Positions 1 through 7,653 of a stretch of 58,196 nt of DNA are shown here, piece by piece (within the stretch, counting starts at the first letter, position 1; each line of letters opens with the position of its first letter). The translations under genes were made by a program, and so were the position numbers. The DNA lies in the NCBI GenBank assembly GCA_013151775.1, contig JAADHO010000279.1:1-58196 (forward strand), in the 5' to 3' direction. This DNA comes from Deltaproteobacteria bacterium (GTDB lineage Bacteria > Myxococcota_A > Polyangia > Polyangiales > Houyiibacteriaceae). The notes under the pieces were generated by a model. The model searched no databases and had not been told where the DNA came from. It saw only the letters and a program-made list of their open reading frames with translations.

Positions 1-75
1 CGAGACGGTGCCATGCGAGACGGTGCCATGCGAGACGGTGCCATGCGAGACGGTGCCATGCGAGACGGTGCAGTC
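1..75 (+). repeat. 15-bp tandem repeat, five copies, coding
   Basis: The unit CGAGACGGTGCCATG is repeated five times from the first base; the last copy diverges into a GCAGTC end. In the reading frame of the gene that follows it encodes an Arg-Asp-Gly-Ala-Met pentapeptide. It is cut by the window edge, so the real copy number is unknown. It resembles the Asp/Gly/Ala linkers of other lipoproteins in this window. Confidence 0.9.
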
Positions 76-1056
76 CCGGATGACGCCGGATTTTTCGATC
101 CTGGTCTGTTGTTCAGCGAGGACTTCGACGGCCTGGCGGACTGGGAGACAGAGGCCAAGAATAGCGTGGGGCCACTGCCAGGGATGTTTGATTATGGGTA
201 TACGGCGGAAACGTGGCACCCCACCACGGTCCCTGGCAGCATGGCTTCCATGTTCATCAGCGGTAGCGATCCAAATCAGGTGTTTGGCGGAACAGGCAAA
301 GCGCTCATTGTAACATACGAGTCTACCAACAACCCGAACGTCTACAGGTCTGACGGATTCTTAACCAAGAGCATACCGCCATCCACGGAGGTATACGTGA
401 GCTTTATGATGCGTTTTGAGTCTGGTTTTAACTCGGAGTCGGCCAACGGATCGGTTAAGCTATTTCGGATATTGAGTTGGGACGGTGTGCGTCCTCGTTC
501 AAAGTTCTTTTCAGGTGGAAATAGCGCCCCAATTTATCTTTTTCACTGGGGCCGATCCAACTACGGTGTTCGCCAAAGACACGCTTTCCGATGTGATGAC
601 CAGGCCACGACCTACTACTGCACCGATCCAGTGATTACTAACGCGCCACACTCCATCAATAGCGGTGCCATGTCGACAAATTTTACCAGTGATATCGCGA
701 TGCTATCGCCTGAACTGCCCGACCTCGTCAATGGAGGGTTTTTGCCGGATACAGGAACGGTTTGGCACGATCAGGTCTACGGTGATATATGGCATCATCT
801 TGAGTTTTACGTAAAACTCAACTCCGCTCCATCAGTAAACGATGGGATCTTTCAGTTTACTCTCGATGGTCAGAAAATTATCGACATGAACGAGATTCCA
901 TGGATCGGTAGGAATGGCACAATGGATGCGAAGTGGAACAGTGTTCTATTCGGTGGCAATGGAAAATACAACTGGAACTCCAGTGGTGGATTCGACGCCA
1001 GTCGAGAGCGATGGATCGCGATCGACGACATCGTAATTCGAAACTCGTTGCCGTGA
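1..1056 (+). CDS. Partial surface protein, RDGAM repeats plus lectin/polysaccharide-lyase-like domain
   Basis: The frame is open to the left window edge, so the N-terminus, including any signal peptide, is missing. An ATG exists at 13 but lies inside the repeat and is unlikely to be the true start. After about 20 residues of RDGAM repeat comes a domain of roughly 310 residues rich in aromatic and beta-type sequence. It contains VYVSFMMRF, a WHHLEFYVKLN segment and DGQKIIDMNEIPW, then ends in a RERWIAIDDIVI strand. This pattern resembles concanavalin-like lectin/glucanase or alginate-lyase-type folds, though no catalytic residues can be assigned. Base composition from about 180 to 1056 is clearly lower in GC than the neighbours, suggesting a laterally acquired domain on a native linker. 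It converges on the next gene. Confidence 0.6.
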   Translation, partial: RDGAMRDGAMRDGAMRDGAMRDGAVPDDAGFFDPGLLFSEDFDGLADWETEAKNSVGPLPGMFDYGYTAETWHPTTVPGSMASMFISGSDPNQVFGGTGKALIVTYESTNNPNVYRSDGFLTKSIPPSTEVYVSFMMRFESGFNSESANGSVKLFRILSWDGVRPRSKFFSGGNSAPIYLFHWGRSNYGVRQRHAFRCDDQATTYYCTDPVITNAPHSINSGAMSTNFTSDIAMLSPELPDLVNGGFLPDTGTVWHDQVYGDIWHHLEFYVKLNSAPSVNDGIFQFTLDGQKIIDMNEIPWIGRNGTMDAKWNSVLFGGNGKYNWNSSGGFDASRERWIAIDDIVIRNSLP

Positions 1057-1152
1057 ACTGTTCCGGTCCTTGAATGAAGGGCAGCGTCACCGCCAGAGTA
1101 TGATCGCCGCGCTCCCGCTGGCAGCCTTCGGGCGAGCAGTTGGGCGGATTTC

Positions 1153-2583
1153 TCAGGGGAAGTCACCATAGGTCAGTGTGTAGGTGTCCGTGCAACTGGC
1201 GACACCAACGAGACGTACTTGCACATAGGCTGTCAGTGAGGACGGTGCTGTCGGGTCCGGGATCACGACGGCAGTTGGACTGCTGCCGGTGGCGCAACAT
1301 CTGCCTGCGCCGCCTCGTGAACCCGCGCCACACGATGAGCGGACTCCCGCAAAGTTTACGCTGACACAGACCTCGTACAACTGGCTGAATCCGGCCTGAA
1401 CATGCGCACCCGGAGTGGCCAAAACCCGGCTGCTACCGATGTCCTGGAACGTGAACCAATCTTGGTCGAAGGTTGGGTAACCCGTGAGCCCGGCCAGCGC
1501 TCGGCGGTTGCCGGAGATCCTCGCGAAGAGGGCGCCGAGGGGACGTGCCTGGATGCGCGAGTTGTTTGGCTCGGCAGCGTCGAGCAAGGGTGTGCCTCCG
1601 CAGACGCCACCGCTGCACGTGTCGCCGGTCGTGCAGCGGTTGCCATCGTTGCATGGCCCCGTAGAGGAACTCCAGGCCGTGCGCGACGCTGCGGGCTTGC
1701 ATATCTCGCAGGCGTTGCTCGGATTCGTTGTAGTGTCCGCATAGCAGGCGCCGGCGATCGCGCAGCTCGTAGACGCCACCGCCATTTCGCAGGAATAGGT
1801 GTTGGCGCCGCTGGACGTGCAGGTGTCGGCCGTGCAGCTCAGTCCGTCATCGCAGGCGGCAGCCGGCCCAGGAACGCAAGCGCCAGAAACGCAGTGGTCA
1901 TCCACGCTGCAGCCGTTCGAGTCAGCGTTACACGGGGTGTCGTCGATCACCGGTGTGTAGCCAACTGGCTCACTCGTGGGGTCACAGGTGCTGCACCCAT
2001 CTGGAGCGCTGGCTCCCGCTGCCACGCACGCACCATCGATGAAGCATCCGCCCGTAGCGCTGCCGGTGTGCGTGCACTCGTAGGTGCCAGGCCCGGTAGA
2101 TGTGCATGCGTCGTCGGTACAGGTGAGTCCATCGTCGCAGTCGGGTGCGGCGCCGGCAACACACGCTCCCGCGATACAGCGGTCGTCCATGGTGCAGGCG
2201 TTTGAGTCGGCGTCGCAGGCGACTCCGTCGGGGCCTGGCCCTGGGGTGCAGAGGCCATCCGTTCCACAGACGGGAACCTCACACGGGGCCACGCCCAGAT
2301 CCATGCACTCGGCATCCGACGCGCAGAGACGCGGCCCCGAGTCCACCAGGCCGGTGTCGGCAATGGATCCGTCGTCGAGAGAGCCATCGGGCGCGGCGTC
2401 CGGCGAACCGGTGTCCACGCGACCACCATCCACCGTCGAGGCGTCCGGAACCGCGCCGTCCACCGTCGAGGCGTCCGGAACCGCGCCGTCGCCGGCGTCG
2501 CCGGAGAAGTTGCCGCCTCCGCACGCTCCGACCAGAAGAAGAAGGCCGAACCACGACGAATTTCGGAAGTGTGAGATTCTCAT
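1153..2583 (-). CDS. Cys-rich lipoprotein with Asp/Ala/Gly linker
   Basis: The 476-residue protein starts with a basic N-terminus, a hydrophobic stretch and a lipobox ending VGACGGG, so it is predicted to be lipidated at about Cys21. An acidic linker follows with two copies of a 10-residue unit (DGAVPDASTV), encoded by a perfect 30-bp tandem duplication near 2431-2490. The middle (about residues 85-330) carries many spaced cysteines in repeated blocks such as CNADSN, CSVDDHC and CDDGLSC, typical of disulfide-rich repeat proteins of Myxococcota surfaces. The last 130 residues, with AEPNNS and QDWFTFQ, look like a pre-peptidase C-terminal type beta domain. The partner or substrate is unknown. 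It lies 107 bp downstream of tesB on the same strand. Confidence 0.75.
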   Translation of the reverse strand: MRISHFRNSSWFGLLLLVGACGGGNFSGDAGDGAVPDASTVDGAVPDASTVDGGRVDTGSPDAAPDGSLDDGSIADTGLVDSGPRLCASDAECMDLGVAPCEVPVCGTDGLCTPGPGPDGVACDADSNACTMDDRCIAGACVAGAAPDCDDGLTCTDDACTSTGPGTYECTHTGSATGGCFIDGACVAAGASAPDGCSTCDPTSEPVGYTPVIDDTPCNADSNGCSVDDHCVSGACVPGPAAACDDGLSCTADTCTSSGANTYSCEMAVASTSCAIAGACYADTTTNPSNACEICKPAASRTAWSSSTGPCNDGNRCTTGDTCSGGVCGGTPLLDAAEPNNSRIQARPLGALFARISGNRRALAGLTGYPTFDQDWFTFQDIGSSRVLATPGAHVQAGFSQLYEVCVSVNFAGVRSSCGAGSRGGAGRCCATGSSPTAVVIPDPTAPSSLTAYVQVRLVGVASCTDTYTLTYGDFP

Positions 2584-2690
2584 GCTGGCGTGTCGTGCGC
2601 TCCAAGGTGGTTTTCCAATCCATCGATAGATTCGTTGGACTAGGGATGGAAGAGGCCTGGAGACTCACGCGACAGGGATGATGTCGGCCG

Positions 2691-3581
2691 TCAGCCGCGT
2701 CGATCGCGGATCAGGCCCTCCTGCATGGTGGTGGCTACCAGGGTTCCGTCGCGACGGAAGAAGCGGCCGCGCGCCAGACCGCAGGCGTGCGTCGCCGTGG
2801 GCGAGTCGATGTCGTAGAGCAGCCACTCGTCCATGCGGAAATCCCGGTGAAACCACATGGCGTGGTCGAGGCTCGCGACCTGCATGCCGGGGGTCAGCCA
2901 GGAGACGGCGTGGGGTCGCATGGACGCGGTCAGCAGGTGGAAATCGGAAGCGTAGGCGAGCAGGTAGTGGTGGACATGGGCCTCGTCGGGCAGCTCGCCG
3001 TTGGCGCGAAACCACACCTGCGCCTTGGGCTCGCGCGTGCCCGGGTTCAGTGGATCCACGGGGCTGACGGGGCGCACCTCGATGGGCCGCTCCGCGACGA
3101 TGCGCTCGCGCATGGCCTGCGGCAGCTTCGTCACCATCGCCTCGGGCAGCTTCTCGAGGTACTTCGTGCCGAGCTCCCGCTCGGACCTCAGCTCCTCGGG
3201 TGAGGGCACCTCGGGCATGGTGTGCATCTGATGCTCGAAACCGGGCTCGCGGATGTGAAAGGAGGCCGCGAGGTTGAAGATCGCCTTGCCGTCTTGCACG
3301 GCGACCACGCGCCGAGTCGTGAAGCTGCGCCCGTCGCGGATGGGATCGACAGTGAACACGATGGGCTTCTCGGCGTCACCCGAGCGCAGGAAGTAGCCGT
3401 GCAGCGAGTGCACCTCGCGCGCCTCGGGCACGGTCTGTTGCGCCGCCGAGAGCGCTTGGCCCACCACCTGTCCACCGAAGACACGACCCCACCCGAGGTT
3501 CTGGCTCGGCCCACGAAAGATGTTCTCCTCGATGCGCTCGAGGCTGAGGATCCCGACGAGTTCTTCCAGCACCTGACTCAT
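2691..3581 (-). CDS. tesB: Acyl-CoA thioesterase II
   Basis: The 296-residue protein has the double-hotdog fold of the TesB family, which hydrolyses medium- and long-chain acyl-CoA to free fatty acid and CoA in the cytosol. The N-terminal hotdog contains GGQVVGQAL and HSLHGYFLR. The second contains YASDFHLL with the likely catalytic Asp, the family signature SLDHAMWFHR, and the terminal TMQEGLIR with the catalytic Gln. Length matches the family (about 285-300). The ATG at 3581 gives a normal N-terminus (MSQVLEELVGILSLE). It is divergent from the histidine kinase gene, with 132 bp between them. Confidence 0.93.
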   Translation of the reverse strand: MSQVLEELVGILSLERIEENIFRGPSQNLGWGRVFGGQVVGQALSAAQQTVPEAREVHSLHGYFLRSGDAEKPIVFTVDPIRDGRSFTTRRVVAVQDGKAIFNLAASFHIREPGFEHQMHTMPEVPSPEELRSERELGTKYLEKLPEAMVTKLPQAMRERIVAERPIEVRPVSPVDPLNPGTREPKAQVWFRANGELPDEAHVHHYLLAYASDFHLLTASMRPHAVSWLTPGMQVASLDHAMWFHRDFRMDEWLLYDIDSPTATHACGLARGRFFRRDGTLVATTMQEGLIRDRRG

Positions 3582-3713
3582 GCCGCTCTATCTAGGACAC
3601 TGGGGCAAGATGGTCCACGGGCGCCACGGAATACAGCCGAGCCTGGTGATGGATGTGAGCGTTGGGCGAGTCCATGTGACCACGCTCAGACCTTGGGGTA
3701 GCGTGCGCCTGCC

Positions 3714-5081
3714 ATGATGATGACGGCCGAATTCTCATCGGGCGCGCTCGAGCTGACGTATCTACAATCGTGGCTCGACCGGCTGATTCGACTCCGCTGG
3801 CTCGCGATCATCGCGGTCGCCTTTGCGGTGCTCTTCGGGTCATGGACCGGTCTCTTGGACGACGTTGCGCCGCTCTGGTGCGTCGCGCTGTGGATGCCCA
3901 CGTACAATCTGGCGCTGCGCTGGTGGCAGGGACCCCGTCGCACTTCGTGGGGCGTGGACAGCCTGCACCGCTTCGTGCTTTTTCAGCTCATCCTCGATGT
4001 CTTCACGCTCTCGCTGCTGCTGCACTTCAGTGACAGCGTGGAGAACCCTGCGGAGATGTTCTTCGCGTTTCCGGTTGCAGCCGCGGCGATGCTACTCCCT
4101 GGGCGGAAGTGGCCCTACGTGACGACGGCCGCGGCCTTGATGCACGGTGGTGCGGTCCTGCTCGAGTACGCGGGGATCCTGGCTCATCACCCGCTCGCAG
4201 GTCACAACCTCGTTCACGGTGATGATCCGCTCTTCCGGTCCGGTTTCTTGGTGGCAGGATACGGGCTCGGTCTCGTGATCATGCTCAACGGCGTTGGCTA
4301 CCTCGTCTACATCGTCGCCCGCGAACATCGCCGCGCCGAGGCGCTACGCTACGAACGCGAGCGGGTCGCCATCTCGCGGCAGCGCCTCGCCCACGTGGGA
4401 CAGATCGCCGCCGGCGTCGCCCACTCCGTGCGCAGCCCCTTGCATGGCTTGCTGAACTGCGTCGATTTGCTTCGACCCCAGTGCGGCGACCCAGCGTCCG
4501 AGGAGACCTTGGAGATGATGGGAGAGGGCTTGCGTCGCATCGAATTGATCACCCGCAGGCTCTTGACCCTAACCCGTGAGGCTCCCCTCGAACGGGCCGT
4601 CACACGGATCGACGACCTCGTGCACGACGCCCTCCACATGGTCGCGCCCAACGGCTCACCGGGCGCTGTCGAACTCGAGACCGTCTTTGGTGGTGTGGGA
4701 GAGGCAGAGGTCGATGCCGGCCGGCTCAGCGAGAGCGTGGCCAATATCTTGGACAACGCCATCGCCGCCTGTGCCGGAGGAGGCCGCGTCTCGATTCGTA
4801 CCCGTTGCGACTCCGAACACGAAGGTCGGATCCACATCGAGATCTCCGACACGGGCGTCGGGATCCCGGAACAGCAGCTCGAGCAGATTTTCGATCCCTT
4901 CTTCACCACCAAGCCGGTCGGGGAAGGAACTGGCCTGGGACTTGCAATCGCACGCCAGGTGATCGAAGCGCATGGCGGTGAAATCGCAGTGGAGAGCCAG
5001 CCGCAGCGGGGGACTCGTTTTCGGGTCGTGTTTCCACGGCGGGCTGTGTCGATCATGCCGTCCCAAGAGACGGGAACATGA
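3714..5081 (+). CDS. Membrane sensor histidine kinase (NtrB/FlrB-like)
   Basis: The N-terminal 215 residues form about six hydrophobic segments (for example WLAIIAVAFAVLFG and LVIMLNGVGYLVYIV), so sensing is probably in or near the membrane; no periplasmic domain is evident. After a short coiled coil comes the H-box GVAHSVRSPLHG, whose His is the likely phosphorylation site. The ATPase domain has N-box NILDNAIAAC, G1 DTGVGIP, F-box FDPFFTTK and G2 GTGLGLAIA. Its end overlaps the next gene by 4 nt (ATGA), so the two are translationally coupled and form a cognate pair. Three ATGs lie in a row at the start; any could be used. The signal is unknown. Confidence 0.92.
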   Translation: MMMTAEFSSGALELTYLQSWLDRLIRLRWLAIIAVAFAVLFGSWTGLLDDVAPLWCVALWMPTYNLALRWWQGPRRTSWGVDSLHRFVLFQLILDVFTLSLLLHFSDSVENPAEMFFAFPVAAAAMLLPGRKWPYVTTAAALMHGGAVLLEYAGILAHHPLAGHNLVHGDDPLFRSGFLVAGYGLGLVIMLNGVGYLVYIVAREHRRAEALRYERERVAISRQRLAHVGQIAAGVAHSVRSPLHGLLNCVDLLRPQCGDPASEETLEMMGEGLRRIELITRRLLTLTREAPLERAVTRIDDLVHDALHMVAPNGSPGAVELETVFGGVGEAEVDAGRLSESVANILDNAIAACAGGGRVSIRTRCDSEHEGRIHIEISDTGVGIPEQQLEQIFDPFFTTKPVGEGTGLGLAIARQVIEAHGGEIAVESQPQRGTRFRVVFPRRAVSIMPSQETGT

Positions 5082-6457
5082 CGGATTTCCTGCGGATATT
5101 AGTGGTTGACGACGAGCGAATCAGTCGACACACGACCGTGCGGCAGCTCGAGGATGCGGGCTATCGGGCCCAGGCCGCGTCCGATGGTCGGGAGGGCCTC
5201 GAGATGTTGGATGCGCAGGCGTTCGACGTGATCCTCACGGATCTACGCATGCCCGGGATGAGCGGCATCGAGCTGCTCACGAATATCAAGGAGCGGGCAC
5301 CAGAGGTCGAGGTCATCCTCATGACCGCCTATGCCACCGTCGAGACGGCCGTGGCGGCGATGCAGGGTGGCGCAGTGGATTTTCTTTCGAAGCCCTTTGC
5401 CTTCGCCGAGCTCGAGCTTCGCTTGCGCCGGATCGCGGAGCTCGCAGACTCACGCCGCGAAGTGAGCAGGTTACGAGCGCTGCTGAAGCGGACCACGATG
5501 CCCGGGCTCGTGGGTCAGTCCCGCGCAATGGTTCAGGTGGGTGAGCGCATCAGCCTCTTCGCGGACAACGTCGTCCCTGTGCTGATCACCGGCGAGACGG
5601 GTACCGGCAAAGAGGTGGTCTCGCGCATGATCCACCACGCGGGAAGTCGACGGAGTCGGTCCTTCGTGCCCCTCGCGTGCGGCGCCATTCCCAAGGAGCT
5701 CGCCGAGGCTGAACTCTTCGGCCACGAGAAGGGTGCGTTCACGGGCGCAAGTCAACGTCACCGAGGTTGCTTCGAGCGCGCGGACCGCGGGACGCTGCTT
5801 CTCGATGACATCGACGACCTGCCGCTCGAGCTCCAAGCCAAGCTCGTACGCGTGCTTCAGGAGGGGACGTTCGCCCGTGTCGGTGGAGATCAGCCCATCC
5901 GTGTGGACGTGCGGGTCGTGGCGACCACCAAGGTCGATTTGGGGGAGGCCGTGGATGCGGGTAGATTCCGAGATGACCTCTACTATCGCCTGCGAGGTCT
6001 CGAGATCCGCCTGCCCCGGCTGCGCGAGCGTGGCGACGACGTGATGCTTCTGGCGCAGCACTTCTTGAGTTCGATCAGCGACTCACAGGGCACCCCACCG
6101 AAGACCCTAGATCGCGGGGCCGTGGCCATCCTGCGGGCTCACTCCTGGCCCGGGAACGTCAGGGAGCTTCGTCGGGTGATCGAGTCCGCGGTGGCTCTGT
6201 GTCGTGATGGCGACACGCTGACTCCTGCGCACCTGCCAGACGCCTTGACGCACAGGCGGTCTCCCTCGGCCATCTTCTCCCTACGTCTCGAGGGGGCGGA
6301 GCGCATCGCGCTGCCGGAGCTGCTCCGGCAGTTCGAAGACGAGGCGATTCAGTGGGCCATGCGGCAGGCCAAAGGCTCGCAGACTCACGCCGCTGAGATG
6401 CTCGGAATTCCACGCACGAGCCTACAGAGCAAGATCGTTCGGCACCGCGAAGACTGA
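5078..6457 (+). CDS. Sigma-54-dependent response regulator (NtrC family)
   Basis: It is a 459-residue protein of three domains. The receiver (residues about 5-120) has acidic pocket DDE near residue 11, phospho-acceptor Asp55 in ILTDLRMPG, and Lys in SKPFAF. The AAA+ domain has Walker A GETGTGKE, the sigma-54 contact loop GAFTGA and Walker B LLLDDIDD. The C-terminal Fis-type helix-turn-helix ends in AAEMLGIPRTSLQSKI. It would be phosphorylated by the kinase encoded just upstream and activate sigma-54 RNA polymerase. A tandem operator begins directly after its stop codon and a sigma-54-like promoter lies 180 bp further on, so the lipoprotein at 6738 is the obvious target. Confidence 0.94.
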   Translation: MTDFLRILVVDDERISRHTTVRQLEDAGYRAQAASDGREGLEMLDAQAFDVILTDLRMPGMSGIELLTNIKERAPEVEVILMTAYATVETAVAAMQGGAVDFLSKPFAFAELELRLRRIAELADSRREVSRLRALLKRTTMPGLVGQSRAMVQVGERISLFADNVVPVLITGETGTGKEVVSRMIHHAGSRRSRSFVPLACGAIPKELAEAELFGHEKGAFTGASQRHRGCFERADRGTLLLDDIDDLPLELQAKLVRVLQEGTFARVGGDQPIRVDVRVVATTKVDLGEAVDAGRFRDDLYYRLRGLEIRLPRLRERGDDVMLLAQHFLSSISDSQGTPPKTLDRGAVAILRAHSWPGNVRELRRVIESAVALCRDGDTLTPAHLPDALTHRRSPSAIFSLRLEGAERIALPELLRQFEDEAIQWAMRQAKGSQTHAAEMLGIPRTSLQSKIVRHRED

Positions 6458-6493
6458 GCCGATATCTCGGCAATCGCGCCGAAATCTCGGCAA
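6458..6493 (+). promoter_or_regulatory. Tandem 16-bp operator (likely activator binding sites)
   Basis: Two copies of GCCGAWATCTCGGCAA lie at 6458-6473 and 6478-6493, differing at one base. Each contains the inverted repeat CCGA-N4-TCGG. The 20-bp period places them on the same face of the helix. They start right after the response-regulator stop codon and about 145 bp upstream of a sigma-54-like promoter, the usual place for enhancer sites of NtrC-type activators. Binding by the adjacent regulator is inferred. Confidence 0.65.
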
Positions 6494-6635
6494 CGGGTGG
6501 AACTCGTTGGAATCACGCGGCTATTGCTAGCTCAGGTGAGGGTTGAAGCAGAATGCCTGCCGAGCCTGCGGCGCGCGCTAGGCACTTGCTGCCCAGTTCG
6601 ACCTGAATCCGTGGCGCGAACGCTAGCGCATGTGT

Positions 6636-6651
6636 CGGCATGGGCCTTGCG
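6636..6651 (+). promoter_or_regulatory. Candidate sigma-54 promoter
   Basis: The sequence CGGCATGGGCCTTGCG has the invariant GG (6637-6638), exactly 10 bp, then GC (6649-6650), with TTGC in the -12 box. It departs from the TGGCACG-N4-TTGCW consensus at three positions. The predicted start is near 6662, leaving a leader of about 76 nt to the ATG at 6738. Confidence 0.55.
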
Positions 6652-6737
6652 TAGAGGGACAACCCGGACGGACTTGGGTGAGGCGCCGACACTCGTGCGA
6701 CCTGCCAAAGAAATAATCGAAAGCAATAGGTGATAGT

Positions 6738-7418
6738 ATGAAACGATCCGGTAGGTCGGTCAGGCGTTTGTTGAGTGTGACCTTTCTGGCCGCGGTGATG
6801 GTCACGGGTTGCGGGTCGGACGGCTCCAACGGCATGGTTGGACCTGCAGGTCCCGAAGGCCCCGCCGGTTCCGCGGGAGTGACCGGTCCCGCCGGTCCCG
6901 CCGGCCCCGCAGGTGCGATGGGTGCGCAAGGTCTCCCCGGTGCCGATGGGTCCACGCTGGATCCCGCGACCTTCACGATTACGACGCCTCACGGCGACAT
7001 GACGCTGCAGACCCTCGCCGAGATACAGCCGGGTCTCGGCACTGTCATGATCGAGTACGGAATCCGCATGAACAACGCGTGGCAGGCTGTTCACGCCACG
7101 CCCCCCAACTGGGACATGGCCAACTACCAGGTCAAGGAGGCCCGGGAGATTCAAGAGGTGGGTGAGTTCACCCGCCCCGGCCGCGCTGCGGCGCTCGTCT
7201 CCTTCGAGGACACGTTCCTCGTGCCCTTGCAGGACGACACCACGGTAGCGAGCCCGAGCGTCGCTGCCTTCGAAGCGGACTACGACGCGGCGCTCGGCGG
7301 CTGCAACGCGTGTCACGCTGCGTCATCGGACGGCAGCTTCTCGAGCTACGGCTTCGTGAAGGTGATTCGTCCGACGGGGTCGCACTATCAGAACATCGAC
7401 TGGGCCGGCGGCCTCTGA
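6738..7418 (+). CDS. Lipoprotein with collagen-like stalk and single c-type haem motif
   Basis: This 226-residue protein has a signal sequence with lipobox VMVTGC (Cys25). Residues 32-71 are 13 uninterrupted Gly-X-Y triplets (GPA, GPE, GVT, GAM, GLP and others), a collagen-like segment that could trimerise as a stalk. The remaining 155 residues are mostly helical and contain CNACH (Cys189, Cys192, His193), a covalent haem c site, close to the C-terminus, followed by FVKVIRPTG. The head resembles small periplasmic cytochromes of the four-helix type with a late CxxCH; this is from pattern only. Its own upstream region carries the tandem operator and sigma-54-like promoter, tying it to the two-component system. 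It may be an outer-membrane-anchored redox or sensing protein. Confidence 0.82.
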   Translation: MKRSGRSVRRLLSVTFLAAVMVTGCGSDGSNGMVGPAGPEGPAGSAGVTGPAGPAGPAGAMGAQGLPGADGSTLDPATFTITTPHGDMTLQTLAEIQPGLGTVMIEYGIRMNNAWQAVHATPPNWDMANYQVKEAREIQEVGEFTRPGRAAALVSFEDTFLVPLQDDTTVASPSVAAFEADYDAALGGCNACHAASSDGSFSSYGFVKVIRPTGSHYQNIDWAGGL

Positions 7419-7595
7419 GATCGAGAGGACAAGACTCCCGTTCCGTCGCAACCTTTCGTCCTCAAAGCGTGGTGTGATGGGATCGGGGGGAGGTGACTCT
7501 GCGCGGCGTACGTGCATTCAAATGAGGATGCTCACGCCGCGTCGAGTCCGTGCACCTGAATGGGCGCATACCGCGCCGTATCCGGGCATCTGACT

Positions 7596-7631
7596 CGAGA
7601 TCTAGGGGGCCTGTGTGCCCCCTAGGTCTCG
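7596..7631. terminator. Strong hairpin between convergent genes
   Basis: A 15-bp stem with one T-G wobble (7596-7610 pairing with 7617-7631) closes a 6-nt loop CTGTGT. The core arms are CTAGGGGGC and GCCCCCTAG. There is no T-run, but the position between the end of the haem lipoprotein gene (7418) and the end of the radical-SAM gene (7654) fits a bidirectional terminator. I recognised nothing else in 7419-7595. Confidence 0.65.
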
Positions 7632-7653
7632 TTCGTCGCGGCGACGCGGTCGC

